Source of the DNA: Candidatus Baldrarchaeota archaeon
GTDB taxonomy: Archaea > Asgardarchaeota > Baldrarchaeia > Baldrarchaeales > DXJG01
Direction of reading: 5' to 3'
Length of the DNA: 53,339 bases
Assembly (NCBI GenBank): GCA_030587435.1
Contig: JAUQZC010000028.1
Coordinates: 1-53,339, forward strand
Below the pieces are notes generated by a model. It worked only from the letters and a program-made list of their open reading frames with translations. It was not told where the DNA came from and searched no databases. Shown here one piece after another: positions 1 to 8,218 of this stretch (position 1 is its first letter; each line of letters opens with the position of its first letter). Made by a program: the position numbers and the translations under genes.

Positions 1-179
1 GGGGGGTACTGACCCCCAGTAGAACCAACTTCGGGTAATACTGGGGTTCAGCGGAGGTAGACGTTGATAGATGAACCTCCGCCTTGGTGCTCATTGACCT
101 TGACTCCCTCTGGGTTCATTGGGAGTAAATCATTGGTCTCACACCCTATCGGGGTAACCCCGCTCCCGCTCTTCATTTA
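1..179 (-). mobile_element. Probable right end of an IS200/IS605-type element (TnpB tail plus hairpins)
   Basis: On the minus strand a 42-codon open frame (176 down to 48, stop TGA at 50-48) contains TPIGCETNDLLPMNPEG and VNEHQGGGSS. This reads like the divergent C-terminal tail of archaeal TnpB proteins. The frame is preceded by an in-frame TAA at 179-177, and upstream codons continue in the same frame, so the gene is broken. Three hairpins follow or overlap its 3' end: GCGGAGGT (51-58) with ACCTCCGC (75-82), CCCCAGTA (14-21) with TACTGGGG (39-46), and GGGGGT (2-7) with ACCCCC (12-17). A structured 3' end overlapping the tnpB stop is how omega-RNA and the right end of these elements are arranged. 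The family call is from memory of such tails, not from a search. The element may continue or end just left of the window. Confidence 0.4.
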
Positions 180-231
180 CATCTTCCACAGAGAGATCAT
201 CCTTTTAATCACCACTCTGTAGAAGATTCCT

Positions 232-345
232 GGAAACACTAAAAACTCTACAGGAACTAAGTAAAACCTTTAAAAAATCAAAGATAGAAATGTTCAAATC
301 TGTAGAAGCTATTTAAGTTGTAATCCTTAATATTTTAGTGTTTCC
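232..345. repeat. 13-bp perfect inverted repeat flanking an 88-nt spacer
   Basis: GGAAACACTAAAA at 232-244 is the exact reverse complement of TTTTAGTGTTTCC at 333-345. A nested pair, CTACAG at 248-253 and CTGTAG at 300-305, lies inside, and CTGTAGAAG recurs at 217-225 and 300-308. No reading frame of note is present. It could be the footprint of a small non-autonomous element next to the IS-like end, or a structured RNA. Confidence 0.45.
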
Positions 346-371
346 GGGTCTACTTACCTAGAATTAATGTT

Positions 372-794
372 CTATTTCTTTTTCTCCTCTTCTTTTTGCT
401 TTTCCTTTTCTATAGATTCAACGGTAATCTTCACCGGAAGAAGTGGAGGTTTAAGTTCCATTTTTTCTGGAAACTGTAGCATGAGAAGTTTTGAAAGTTT
501 CTGTTGCAATTCACCAGCAAGTTTTTTAACTAATTCGACCGGAGGAACTGCTGAATAAATATATGGTCTTCTTCCAAATCCAAAACCACCTTTCTTCTCC
601 CTTTTTATAAACCCCGCATTGTACATTTCAATTAGGGCCTCCCTTACAGCAGTTGGATAAATACCTGTGCCTTCCGCTATTTGTTCTGCTGTTGCTTTTC
701 CGACCTTGCATAGGTAAACGTAGATTTTTGCTTGTGTTTCTGTCATTTTTAAATCTTTAAGGATCTGAATGATAGATTCTTCTAGCTTTTTCAT
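372..794 (-). CDS. TrmB-like winged-helix transcriptional regulator
   Basis: The 140-residue protein starts with an N-terminal winged helix: helices around MTETQAKIYVYLCKVG, then the recognition helix region TAEQIAEGTGIYPTAVREAL, and a basic wing with KREKKGGFGFGRRP at about residues 70-85. This is the TrmB/MarR-like fold. The C-terminus is a highly charged Glu/Lys tail, with no sugar-binding TrmB effector domain, so it is a short family member. The start is chosen at the second ATG because GGAGGT lies six bases upstream of it and abuts the first ATG (800). It is transcribed away from the small gene at 913-1059. The regulated genes are unknown. Confidence 0.8.
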   Translation of the reverse strand: MKKLEESIIQILKDLKMTETQAKIYVYLCKVGKATAEQIAEGTGIYPTAVREALIEMYNAGFIKREKKGGFGFGRRPYIYSAVPPVELVKKLAGELQQKLSKLLMLQFPEKMELKPPLLPVKITVESIEKEKQKEEEKKK

Positions 795-912
795 ATTCAT
801 ACCTCCAAGAGGTTATAGAGATGTAAGATATAAAAATCTTTTTATCATTGTAACAATGTCAAAATGGAAAAATTTAAATATCCAATAAACATCTTAATCA
901 TGGTGATGAAAA

Positions 913-1059
913 ATGTTCTGGAAAAGAAAAACAAAAGAAGAAAAACTAAAACAAAAAATTAAAAATATTTCCAAAGAATCAAAAGAGGCAGCAGAACTAG
1001 CAGGGCAAATAATACTTGAAAAAATACAAAAAATCCAAAAGAAAATATTTCCCCCATAG
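913..1059 (+). CDS. Small Lys/Glu-rich helical protein, 48 aa
   Basis: A 48-codon frame starts with ATG four bases after GGTGATG (902-908) and ends at TAG 1057-1059. The protein begins MFWKRKTKEEKLKQK and is rich in Lys, Gln and Ile. It is predicted to be one long amphipathic helix broken near a central EAAELAGQ segment, with a Pro-Pro end. An AT-rich TATA-like stretch, AAATTTAAATAT, sits at about 871-882, a plausible distance upstream. It is divergent from the TrmB-like regulator at 372-794, which may control it. No family is recognised. Confidence 0.5.
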   Translation: MFWKRKTKEEKLKQKIKNISKESKEAAELAGQIILEKIQKIQKKIFPP

Positions 1060-1162
1060 CTAGTAAAATTAAAAATACAGTAAAACTAACAACTAAAATT
1101 CAATTTTTATGATACCAGCTTATCCGTTTATAAAATAATATGTAAAATAAGCTTAACTACTA

Positions 1163-2377
1163 TCATGAAACCTTGTTCAGAACTCTAGATGCGATTTTCT
1201 TAGCTAAACTTTTGATTTTCTCCAAATCATCTATTGTTGGGGCCCCCTTAACACTAACAATAGGTTCAATAACTTCGTGTCCCATCTCTACAAGTATCTT
1301 TTTTAATTGTGACAGTGCGTTTCCTCCCCAAGCATAGGTGCCAAATAACCCTATGATTTTCCTCTGTAACCTCTTAATCTCCAATAGATTTACTAAGTGC
1401 CGTAGTGGTGGAAATATGTTTCCATCATAAGTAGGACAGCCAAAAATAACCGCGGGTGCATTCAATAAATCTCTCAAAATGAAGCTTATATCACCGTAGG
1501 ATATATCGTGCACAGCGGTATCTATGCCTTCAGAATTAATATTCTCTTCTAAAACCTCAGCTATTTTCTTAGTATTGCCGTACATCGAACCATAAACAAT
1601 CACAACTCTTTTCTCAGGAACATCCCTGCTCCATCTTTCAAACAACTCTACGATCTTAATAGGATTTTTACGGTAAACAGGCCCATGACTTGGAGCAATG
1701 ATTTCAATGTCAATACCGAGGTTCTTAACTTTCTCTATAGCTCTCAAAACAAACTTCGAATACTTTGATACGATGGTAGCAAAATACCTCTTAGATTCCG
1801 AGAAAAACAATTCAAGATCGACTTCGTCGTCGAAAATTTTATTACCTAAAGCACCAAATGAGCCAAAAGCGTCACATGGAAACAAAATTTTATCTTCAAC
1901 CAGATATGTGAACATCGTTTCGGGCCAGTGTAGCCACGGCGCCTCAATGAAGCGAAGAGTTTTACCACCGATATCTAAACTACTTCCATCCCTAACACTT
2001 ATGGTCTCCTGATCTAAATGGAAAAAGGATTTAACCATATCAATTGCTCTATTTGTTCCCACAATTTTAACATTTGGAGCGTTTTTGACTATTTCTGGAA
2101 GTGAACCACTGTGATCGGGCTCCAAATGATTAACAATAACGTAATCTAACTCCTTAACATCGATTACGCTGTTAATATTCTCAATAAGCTCCTCAGCATA
2201 CTCAGCTTTCACTGTATCCACTAATACCTTTCTCTCGCCGAGAATCAAGTAAGAATTGTAACTCACCCCATGCGGGAGGCTCCAAAGAGACTCGAAAAGC
2301 TTAGTTTCACGGTCATCTACACCAACCCAATAAACTCCAGGTTTAATTTCGACATGTCTTCCCAACCTAGACACCAC
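1163..2377 (-). CDS. fprA: Flavodiiron protein (rubredoxin:O2 oxidoreductase / F420H2 oxidase type)
   Basis: This 404-residue protein has the two-domain flavodiiron layout. Residues 1-250 are a metallo-beta-lactamase-like diiron domain with HLEPDH (H84, E86, D88, H89), then H150, D169 and PSHGP (H231). Residues 255-400 are a flavodoxin domain with the FMN-binding loop YGSMYGNTK at about 262-270 and GCPTYDGN. The family reduces O2 (or NO) to water using electrons from rubredoxin or F420H2. It is the last gene of a minus-strand set after rubrerythrin and a rubredoxin-like protein, which fits oxygen detoxification in an anaerobe. The start is GTG; a TTG five codons in also has a GGTG upstream, so the exact N-terminus is uncertain. 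Confidence 0.93.
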   Translation of the reverse strand: MVSRLGRHVEIKPGVYWVGVDDRETKLFESLWSLPHGVSYNSYLILGERKVLVDTVKAEYAEELIENINSVIDVKELDYVIVNHLEPDHSGSLPEIVKNAPNVKIVGTNRAIDMVKSFFHLDQETISVRDGSSLDIGGKTLRFIEAPWLHWPETMFTYLVEDKILFPCDAFGSFGALGNKIFDDEVDLELFFSESKRYFATIVSKYSKFVLRAIEKVKNLGIDIEIIAPSHGPVYRKNPIKIVELFERWSRDVPEKRVVIVYGSMYGNTKKIAEVLEENINSEGIDTAVHDISYGDISFILRDLLNAPAVIFGCPTYDGNIFPPLRHLVNLLEIKRLQRKIIGLFGTYAWGGNALSQLKKILVEMGHEVIEPIVSVKGAPTIDDLEKIKSLAKKIASRVLNKVS

Positions 2378-2421
2378 GCTCGAAACACCTATTAAATGGG
2401 TAACATTAGAAATAATCTATG

Positions 2422-2757
2422 TTATCCCCATTTCCCCTTTGCTATATGAACTTCAATCTCCGCTTTAATTTTTCTCATCATTTCCTCCGCGAACTCTTTA
2501 CCTTCCTTAAATATTTTTATACATCCCGGGTCAAGGTTGTCTTCTATGCCCTTTTCACAGACTTCAACAATTCTTGATAGAAGGGAATGTAGATCTACGT
2601 GCAGCGAATTTGTTAGCCGAGATCTTTCAATCAACTTAACTTTATCTTCGGATATTTTTTCAAACTTTTCCCTTGGAGCTCCACACCGAGGGCACTTTTC
2701 TGGCGGCTCCCCTTCCTCCCAAATAAACTTGCAAGCAGTACATCTCCACATCTGCAT
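2422..2757 (-). CDS. Rubredoxin-like Fe(Cys)4 protein with C-terminal helical domain
   Basis: The N-terminus carries two knuckles, C6-x2-C9 and C22-x2-C25, of the rubredoxin/rubrerythrin type (CTACKFIWEEGEPPEKCPRCG). About 75 helical residues of unknown function follow. The open frame begins at a TTG at 2772, but GGAGGTG ends seven bases before the ATG at 2757, so the shorter 111-residue form is annotated. It lies 44 bp upstream of fprA and downstream of the rubrerythrin remnant, so it probably passes electrons to the flavodiiron protein. The helical tail distinguishes it from plain rubredoxins, which are about 53 residues. Confidence 0.8.
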   Translation of the reverse strand: MQMWRCTACKFIWEEGEPPEKCPRCGAPREKFEKISEDKVKLIERSRLTNSLHVDLHSLLSRIVEVCEKGIEDNLDPGCIKIFKEGKEFAEEMMRKIKAEIEVHIAKGKWG

Positions 2758-2826
2758 ATGTAGCACCTCCAATTAACTACTTTACATAAATTAAGTTGCC
2801 TTTAATATAAAAAAATGGGGGTGGAG

Positions 2827-3331
2827 TTAAAAGGCTTTAAACATTTTCCTTGGTACACCGCAAATAGGACATTTTTCTGGCGGTTTTCCCCTTCGGTAGC
2901 ATATCCGCATACTTTGCAGATATAGATAGTTTTTACTTCAATATCCTTCCCCTTTTCCACGGCTTGCTTCGCTTTTTGATACATCGTTGCATGTATTTTC
3001 TCGGCTTCTAACGCCCAACCTGTAGTTCTTACTGCCCCTTTTTCATTCTGCAGCTCAGCTACTGCTTTAAAGGCCGGGTACATATCTTCAACTTCATACG
3101 TTTCACCATCAATAGCCGCTTGTAAATTGTCTACAGTTTTCTTTACTTCACCAAGTTCTCTAAAGTGATTTTTTGCATGTACAAATTCTGCATACGCTAT
3201 TGCCCTAAACAGTCTAGCAACATTAAGTAAACCTTCCTGTTCGGCTTTTTCAGCAAAATCAAGTACCTCATGTGGGCTTGGCTTTCTCCCGCAAAAGCAT
3301 CTCTCAAATTTCTCTCGGTCATTTTCCTCAT
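2827..3331 (-). pseudogene. rbr: Rubrerythrin, disrupted by two frameshifts
   Basis: The frame starts at ATG 3331 behind GGAGGG with MTERNLRDAFAGESQAHMRY, the first Glu/His helix of rubrerythrin. The frame then slips near 3263 (one base missing), resumes with FAEKAEQEG, AEFVHAKNHF and EAEKIHATMY, and slips again in the run at about 2884-2891 (one extra base) just before the C-terminal rubredoxin CxxC. Restoring both frames gives a full protein ending CPICGVPRKMFKAF and stop at 2827-2829. An intact enzyme would reduce peroxide using a diiron centre. Because every other residue is conserved, this is either a very young pseudogene or two sequence errors. Confidence 0.85.
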
Positions 3332-3796
3332 TAAACTCCCTCCATCACTATTTAGGTCGTCTATGTATACATTTTTCGTGTAATTTTGTGCATATAATAA
3401 AAGAATATTTACATTATTTTATACTTTTGGTTACTATATTCGTAAGAAATAAAGTTTAAAATGGAAGAGTATCATATCTATACATGAACTAATAGACTAT
3501 TATCTATCCATAAATAAACGAAATCTCAACCAGAAATTAAAGATGCCTTTAACACAGGAAATTACTTACCTTCGCTAGAGCCTTTTAAGTCTATAATTAA
3601 AAATATGATTCGAATTTCGTACAAAAATACTATTAAACAAATAATAAGTGGTACTATTAACAGAAACCGAATATACCAATGTTCGAGCAACGAAATTGAT
3701 CTTGTATTATGATTAGTAAAGTTTAATGGTTAAAGCCCTATAGCAAGTGATTGTTGGAGCCGAGATTTAAAACGTTCAATAAAAGAGGAATGAGCA
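3332..3796. other. Intergenic region between rubrerythrin and the Lrp gene
   Basis: About 465 bp, very AT-rich. It must hold the divergent promoters for the oxygen-defence genes and the Lrp regulator. A TATA-like stretch for the minus strand lies near 3388-3402. I see no convincing reading frame, RNA gene or strong repeat here. Confidence 0.5.
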
Positions 3797-4234
3797 ATGG
3801 ATGAAACTGATATAAAAATCTTGGACATTCTAATGGAAAACGCGAGGACTCCATTTGTTGAAATTGCGAAAAAACTGAAGGTCAGCGAGGCTACTATTAG
3901 AAAGCGAGTTAAATCCCTTGAAAAACGAGGAGTTATTAAAAAATATACCATCGTTATCGATCCCGAAAAAGTAGGATATCGAACTATTGCAATCGTTGGT
4001 GTAGATGCTGATCCAACAAATTTCCTTGAAGTAGCTAGAAAAATCACAGAATTAAAAGAGGCAAGATATGTTGCCACAAGTACAGGAGACCATATGATAA
4101 TGACTGAAATCTGGGCAAGAGACACAAAACATTTATCACAAATCATAGAAAAAATTGGAAGCATTAATGGTGTAAAGAAAATTTGCCCAGCCATAATACT
4201 GGAAAAACTAAAAGAGATAAATAAAATGGACTGA
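3797..4234 (+). CDS. Lrp/AsnC family transcriptional regulator
   Basis: This 145-residue protein has an N-terminal helix-turn-helix (about residues 1-50, starting MDETDIKILDILMENART, with the recognition helix around VSEATIRKRVKSLEKRG). The rest is an RAM/AsnC ligand-binding domain: IAIVGVDADP, then YVATSTGDHMIMTEIWARD and VKKICPAIILEKLK. Length and order match archaeal Lrp proteins, which form octamers and often sense amino acids. GAGGAATGAG precedes the ATG. It stands alone, about 300 bp from its downstream convergent neighbour, so its targets are not evident from context. Confidence 0.93.
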   Translation: MDETDIKILDILMENARTPFVEIAKKLKVSEATIRKRVKSLEKRGVIKKYTIVIDPEKVGYRTIAIVGVDADPTNFLEVARKITELKEARYVATSTGDHMIMTEIWARDTKHLSQIIEKIGSINGVKKICPAIILEKLKEINKMD

Positions 4235-4533
4235 CAAGCAAAAACATGTTCAATGTATCGTTAAATTTCTTGAAAGTTCTATTCTTACAAAGTTTTCCCT
4301 AGCCTTGTTACCTAGTATTACTTTTTTCTAAAAATAGTACTGAAGAGAGTCTTAAAAAAGTATACGGCATGCCTTTTAAGTTTGTGAAAGACAGAAATAT
4401 CAAAGCAGTTTTACCAGTCTTAGAATGCATAGTATAAAAGCATTTTACCCCCTTCTACATGTCTATCTGTAAAATTTGTTAGTATTACAATTATTTTGCT
4501 AAAATTTTAAAATTCTAGTTACTGAGAACACGG
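4235..4533. other. Convergent intergenic region, no clear gene
   Basis: About 300 bp between the ends of the Lrp gene and the GvpD-like ATPase. A 43-codon plus-strand frame (stop TAA at about 4435) contains KKVYGMPFKFVKDRN and reads somewhat protein-like, but it lacks a start codon in context and I do not recognise it. It might be a gene remnant. T-rich stretches could serve as terminators for both flanking genes. Confidence 0.35.
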
Positions 4534-5970
4534 CTATGTTATCGGTGTGAAGTAAAGTGTCGGATGAGGTCTTGAAAAATCAATGTTAGCATTGTATATT
4601 ACTGTCGGCGGGGAAACGCCATAGATGAATACTCTCCCCTTTTTACCGAAGGTTTTAAAAAAGTAATCGGCTGCTTCTCTCAGCTTAACATCAATTTTTG
4701 TGCTTGGGAAAGCAGTTCCAATACAGAGGTCTTTTTCAAACTTTACTCTAGAAATAATCTTCATAGCTATCTTTTCAGCACCCCTAGAGCCAAAATCCGA
4801 TTCTATCTTATCGAAACATAAGAAAAGTAAGACATTATCTTCTTTCTCCCTTTTAAACTCATTTATTATACTATTAACCGTATTTACAAAATGATCTACA
4901 CGATAACTTGTATAAACAAGCCATGGAAACCGTTTTTCAACATCCTTATCCTCACTAGGAATAATGATTTTACAATTCTTCTGAACTTTCTCCCGGCCTA
5001 CTAAAGCAGCATAAAACTCAAAGAAATAAAGTGGACTAAGACCCTTACAAGGCACGATAATTACACCCCTATCCTGCATCAAAAAGTTCTCTACAGGAAC
5101 CCCAGCAATATTCTCAACAATGAATTCGGGAGGAACTTCGCCGGTAACTTCAAGAAACACGAAGCTTCCTCTCTTGTACCCACCTACAATTTTATCTATT
5201 ATTTTAGAACCTGTACTAAACATGTTCTTTTCATAAAATTTTGTTCCCTTTCCATCTCTTACTGGAGGGTGTGGTTCGTGAATAAACGTGGTTAATTCTA
5301 TTGGTCTAAATTCGTCAAAGTATCTGAATTTACCCCCATGTAACGTAAAATAGTAAATTGGGTTTTCTATTTCAACACCTCTAAGCTTCTCTATAACCAA
5401 CTCTCTAAACAATCTCTCATCAATAAGCTTTCTCTTAAAAGTTACAACTCCATCACAAATATAATCTAAGGCTGTCCTCTCTGTCCTCTCTGTTATAATA
5501 ATAACTCCAACTTCAGCACCCTTAGCAACATCAATAATCTTGGCACATACATCTTCAACAGGCAAACCTACGGAAGAAGCCACAGCATCAATGCTATCCA
5601 CCACAACAATCGGAGAAAATTTTTCAGTTCTCTTTTCTTCAATGGCTGTGTAAAGCCCCTTAAGAAACTCAGGAAGAGAAGAAAACTTTATGAACTGTGG
5701 TACCTCCATCTTTTTTGGCAATATGCTTTGAGTTGCATCAACTATGTTTTCAGGCGGTATACTTTCTTTTATCCAAGGAAACTGGCTGTAAAGCGAATCT
5801 ATATCAACTCTCGTAGAAAAATATATACCACTCTTTTTCTCAGATTGTTCGGCAATATACTGCAGGCTAAAAATAGTTTTTCCTGATCCAGGCTCTCCCT
5901 TTATAACTAAAGCAAAATTTCCAATATTTTCGGAGAATCTTAAAATTTCAGGTGGAATTGTTTGGCTCAT
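4534..5970 (-). CDS. GvpD/KaiC-like P-loop ATPase (paralogue 1)
   Basis: The 478-residue protein belongs to the RecA/KaiC superfamily. It has Walker A GEPGSGKT at residues 25-32 and Walker B IVVVDSID at 121-128. A second region from about residue 250 (FSTGSKIIDKIVGGYKRGSFVFLE) resembles a degenerate second KaiC domain without a Walker A lysine motif. The closest remembered architecture is GvpD, a gas-vesicle repressor in haloarchaea, although no gvp genes are present. The paralogue at 50018-51424 shares, for example, FSTRV...QFPW.KE.IP.ENI.DA. It is monocistronic here, with a TATA-like ATATTTATAT about 80 bp upstream. The role is unknown; signalling or regulation is likely. Confidence 0.8.
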   Translation of the reverse strand: MSQTIPPEILRFSENIGNFALVIKGEPGSGKTIFSLQYIAEQSEKKSGIYFSTRVDIDSLYSQFPWIKESIPPENIVDATQSILPKKMEVPQFIKFSSLPEFLKGLYTAIEEKRTEKFSPIVVVDSIDAVASSVGLPVEDVCAKIIDVAKGAEVGVIIITERTERTALDYICDGVVTFKRKLIDERLFRELVIEKLRGVEIENPIYYFTLHGGKFRYFDEFRPIELTTFIHEPHPPVRDGKGTKFYEKNMFSTGSKIIDKIVGGYKRGSFVFLEVTGEVPPEFIVENIAGVPVENFLMQDRGVIIVPCKGLSPLYFFEFYAALVGREKVQKNCKIIIPSEDKDVEKRFPWLVYTSYRVDHFVNTVNSIINEFKREKEDNVLLFLCFDKIESDFGSRGAEKIAMKIISRVKFEKDLCIGTAFPSTKIDVKLREAADYFFKTFGKKGRVFIYGVSPPTVIYNANIDFSRPHPTLYFTPIT

Positions 5971-6170
5971 AGTCCTACACCTGAAGCTCTCTCATACGTA
6001 GCACATCGTAGTAATGCCTATAATAACTAACTTTCAGTTAACGTTCATATAAATATTATGACTCACAAAAATCTAGTTAGGTATAGCTTAAAACTTCTAA
6101 CAGCTTCCCAAAGTTCGCATATTTTTACCTTTCTTTAGTTAACTTTACTGGAACCCTCGTATTCCAATTT

Positions 6171-7198
6171 CTAAATAAAGTTATCTTCTTCTTTAACAGT
6201 CCATACCTTTACTGGAACATTCGAATAATCATTTAGCTGTTTTTTATAATTAATATATCTTTTTTATTCGGTACAAAGGGGAAATTTCTTAATTCACCTA
6301 TATACGCTTGATATGGTGTACAATTTGAAAAGGGTCGATTACACGCGTTTTCTCTACTTTTACTTGCACAACCAGAAGTCATAAATGGCAAACTACTTTC
6401 AACTACCCCATTATAAACTTTCTCACTTACTCCAAAATCTACGATTCTTCTCTTTCTCATCAAACCTCATATTCTCATATTTTGAAATGCCTTTATTTAT
6501 CAAATATCTCGCTAACTGAATCCTCCTATACGTGCCTATTGAAGGCTGTGAGTGGTTTTCTAGCAGCGAACCTTCCTCAGGGAAGAACGAGAAAAGATGA
6601 GTTAAAGCACCCATATCATATGCTTTTTGAATAGCTTTCACCATCTCCTCTTCGGCCTCGCCTAAACCAACAATAAAATGAACACCCACATTATACTTAC
6701 CGAAAATTTCAACAGAATCTTCAACAACCTGCCAGTAACGATCCCATCTATGAGAACCGCCAACACCTCTACCTCTTAATTTATCGAAAGTTCAGGAGTT
6801 GCCGCATCAACAGCCACACCAATCTTATCGGCTCCAGCCTCCTTCAAATCGTATAACCATTTCTTTGTCACAATTGTTGGAGTTATTAATCCAGAAATAA
6901 CATCTATCTTCTTACGTAAAGCTTTCACAATAGTTAAAGTATCCTCTCTTGCTCTCTTATGCGTAACCATTGAAACACATACCCTTTCCACATGGGAACA
7001 TCTTTCGCCATCCGTTCTTCTAAGAACTTCTTCCAAGAGAACAATAGGCCAATCTACACAAATAAAACTCTTCTCGGTCCATGAGCCGTTAATGTATCTA
7101 GACTTCGATAAACCACAATAAGCACATTTACCTAAGCATCCATCATTATAGGTTAACAAAAGATTAAGAGTATAGAGCTTTGCATCCCTAAAATCGAT
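6171..7198 (-). pseudogene. Radical SAM protein (BioB-like class), 5'-truncated with three frameshifts
   Basis: Joined, the pieces encode a radical SAM core. The cluster motif CLGKCAYC is followed by a barrel with VAVDAATPELFDKLRGRGVGG, GVHFIVGLGEAEEEM and a C-terminal Cys-rich segment containing MTSGCASKSREN. Frames break near 6785-6789 (one base missing), near 6446-6456 (one base extra) and at the six-base run 6240-6245 (one base missing). After the last repair the frame reads on to TAG at 6171-6173. The 5' end is also missing: the first codons follow, in the same frame, directly after the stop of the PIN gene at 7199-7201, without a start codon. The substrate of the intact enzyme is unknown. 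Confidence 0.8.
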
Positions 7199-7678
7199 TC
7201 AAATTCGTAGCATTAACTTTAAGTCCTTATATTTTTTCTTGGTTATATTCCTTTTGGTTCTCAAGAACTTTATAATTCTCTTGGTTACCTGCTTAGAAAG
7301 AAATTTCTTCTTATAAAGAACTGCTATTAGATCTGCTAGTTGTAAAAGCTGAAAGCCCAGTCTTACATATCTAAGCATTTTAGGGTCTTCTGAAACAACA
7401 AAATATTCCTTTTCGGATGCACATTCAAGAAGTGAAGCATCAGCTTCATCAAACCCTTCTTTTAGAAAACTCGAAAAAACTACGTTGCGTTTTGGGAGAA
7501 CTGCACAGTGCTCCACTATCCACAAATAATTGGGAAAAAACCTTCTAAACTCCGTTAATAATTCATGCGTAAAAAAGAGTTTAAACCGATTCAACAATGT
7601 ACTAACGATACTTATGTTCAACTCTCTTTCTAACATGTGAATTTTAAACCAACTACACGTGTCTATAGCTAACATCAT
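7199..7678 (-). CDS. PIN-domain protein, VapC-like toxin
   Basis: A 159-residue protein begins MMLAIDTCSWFK, the N-terminal beta strand and first acidic residue of a PIN nuclease. FDEADASLLECASEKEYFVVSEDPKML near residues 75-102 carries the later conserved acids. These families cleave RNA, often tRNA, when freed from an antitoxin. The C-terminus is a basic helical tail. It is divergent from an antitoxin-like gene starting 53 bp away, with a 16-bp inverted repeat filling the gap, which is typical of autoregulated toxin-antitoxin loci. Its stop is immediately followed in frame by the radical SAM pseudogene, suggesting a rearrangement at its 3' end. Confidence 0.8.
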   Translation of the reverse strand: MMLAIDTCSWFKIHMLERELNISIVSTLLNRFKLFFTHELLTEFRRFFPNYLWIVEHCAVLPKRNVVFSSFLKEGFDEADASLLECASEKEYFVVSEDPKMLRYVRLGFQLLQLADLIAVLYKKKFLSKQVTKRIIKFLRTKRNITKKKYKDLKLMLRI

Positions 7679-7680
7679 AG

Positions 7681-7726
7681 TATATTTTATAGCAAAATAT
7701 ATTTAATTAATTTGCTATAAAATATA
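7681..7726. promoter_or_regulatory. 16-bp perfect inverted repeat: operator/promoter of the divergent TA pair
   Basis: TATATTTTATAGCAAA (7681-7696) is the exact reverse complement of TTTGCTATAAAATATA (7711-7726), separated by 14 bases. It occupies essentially the whole gap between the start codons of the PIN toxin and the antitoxin. Each arm also contains a TATA-like sequence, so one site could act as promoter and operator for both genes. Arm-binding by the ribbon-helix-helix domain of the antitoxin is an inference. Confidence 0.75.
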
Positions 7727-7730
7727 GCAT

Positions 7731-8048
7731 ATGAGGCAGGTAAATTTTAGGATAAATGACGTGGAATACGAAAGACTAAAATGGCTTGCAAAAAGAAGAA
7801 GTGCATCTATTGCTTCAATTTCAAAAAATATACTCAAAAAAGCTTTAAAAGATGAATTAATGGACGAACTAGCTCAAGCATACATGAAAGGAGAAGTTGG
7901 TTTAAAAGAAGCCTGGAAACTTTCAGGACTCCCCTTTATAGATTTTTTAGATGAACTATGCAAAAGAGGGGTAGAACCGCCAATATCAGCTGACATAGAT
8001 GAGAAAACTCATGATGTAGCTAGAAAATTAAAAGAATTACTTGAATAA
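7731..8048 (+). CDS. Antitoxin: ribbon-helix-helix-like N-terminus with UPF0175-like tail
   Basis: In 105 residues, positions 1-45 (MRQVNFRINDVEYERLKWLA, then SIASISKNILKKAL) look like a ribbon-helix-helix DNA-binding domain. Residues 55-85 (AYMKGEVGLKEAWKLSGLP, then FLDELCKRGVEPP) match the UPF0175 class of small antitoxins. It pairs divergently with the PIN toxin at 7199-7678. The arrangement predicts that the N-terminus binds the palindrome between them while the C-terminus neutralises the nuclease. Confidence 0.8.
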   Translation: MRQVNFRINDVEYERLKWLAKRRSASIASISKNILKKALKDELMDELAQAYMKGEVGLKEAWKLSGLPFIDFLDELCKRGVEPPISADIDEKTHDVARKLKELLE

Positions 8049-8218
8049 TTATTATGAAGACGTGTTAACGTTGAGGTACATGCAACTCATAATTGTCTGA
8101 TTTCACAATTATTTACATCATATCTTAAAGTAAAAAGGAAAACTCCAAAGATTAGGTTTTAATAGTAAAGTTATTAGTTTGCTGCGGCAACTTTATTCAC
8201 AAGAAGGTGATATTTATA

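Noticed and set aside
1..179. CRISPR array or SRP/RNase P RNA at the left edge
   Set aside because: Hairpins are of different sequence with no direct repeats, and no conserved SRP or RNase P core motifs are present.
4534..5970. Circadian KaiC or gas-vesicle gene cluster
   Set aside because: Only one complete Walker A per protein and no gvp or kai partner genes nearby.
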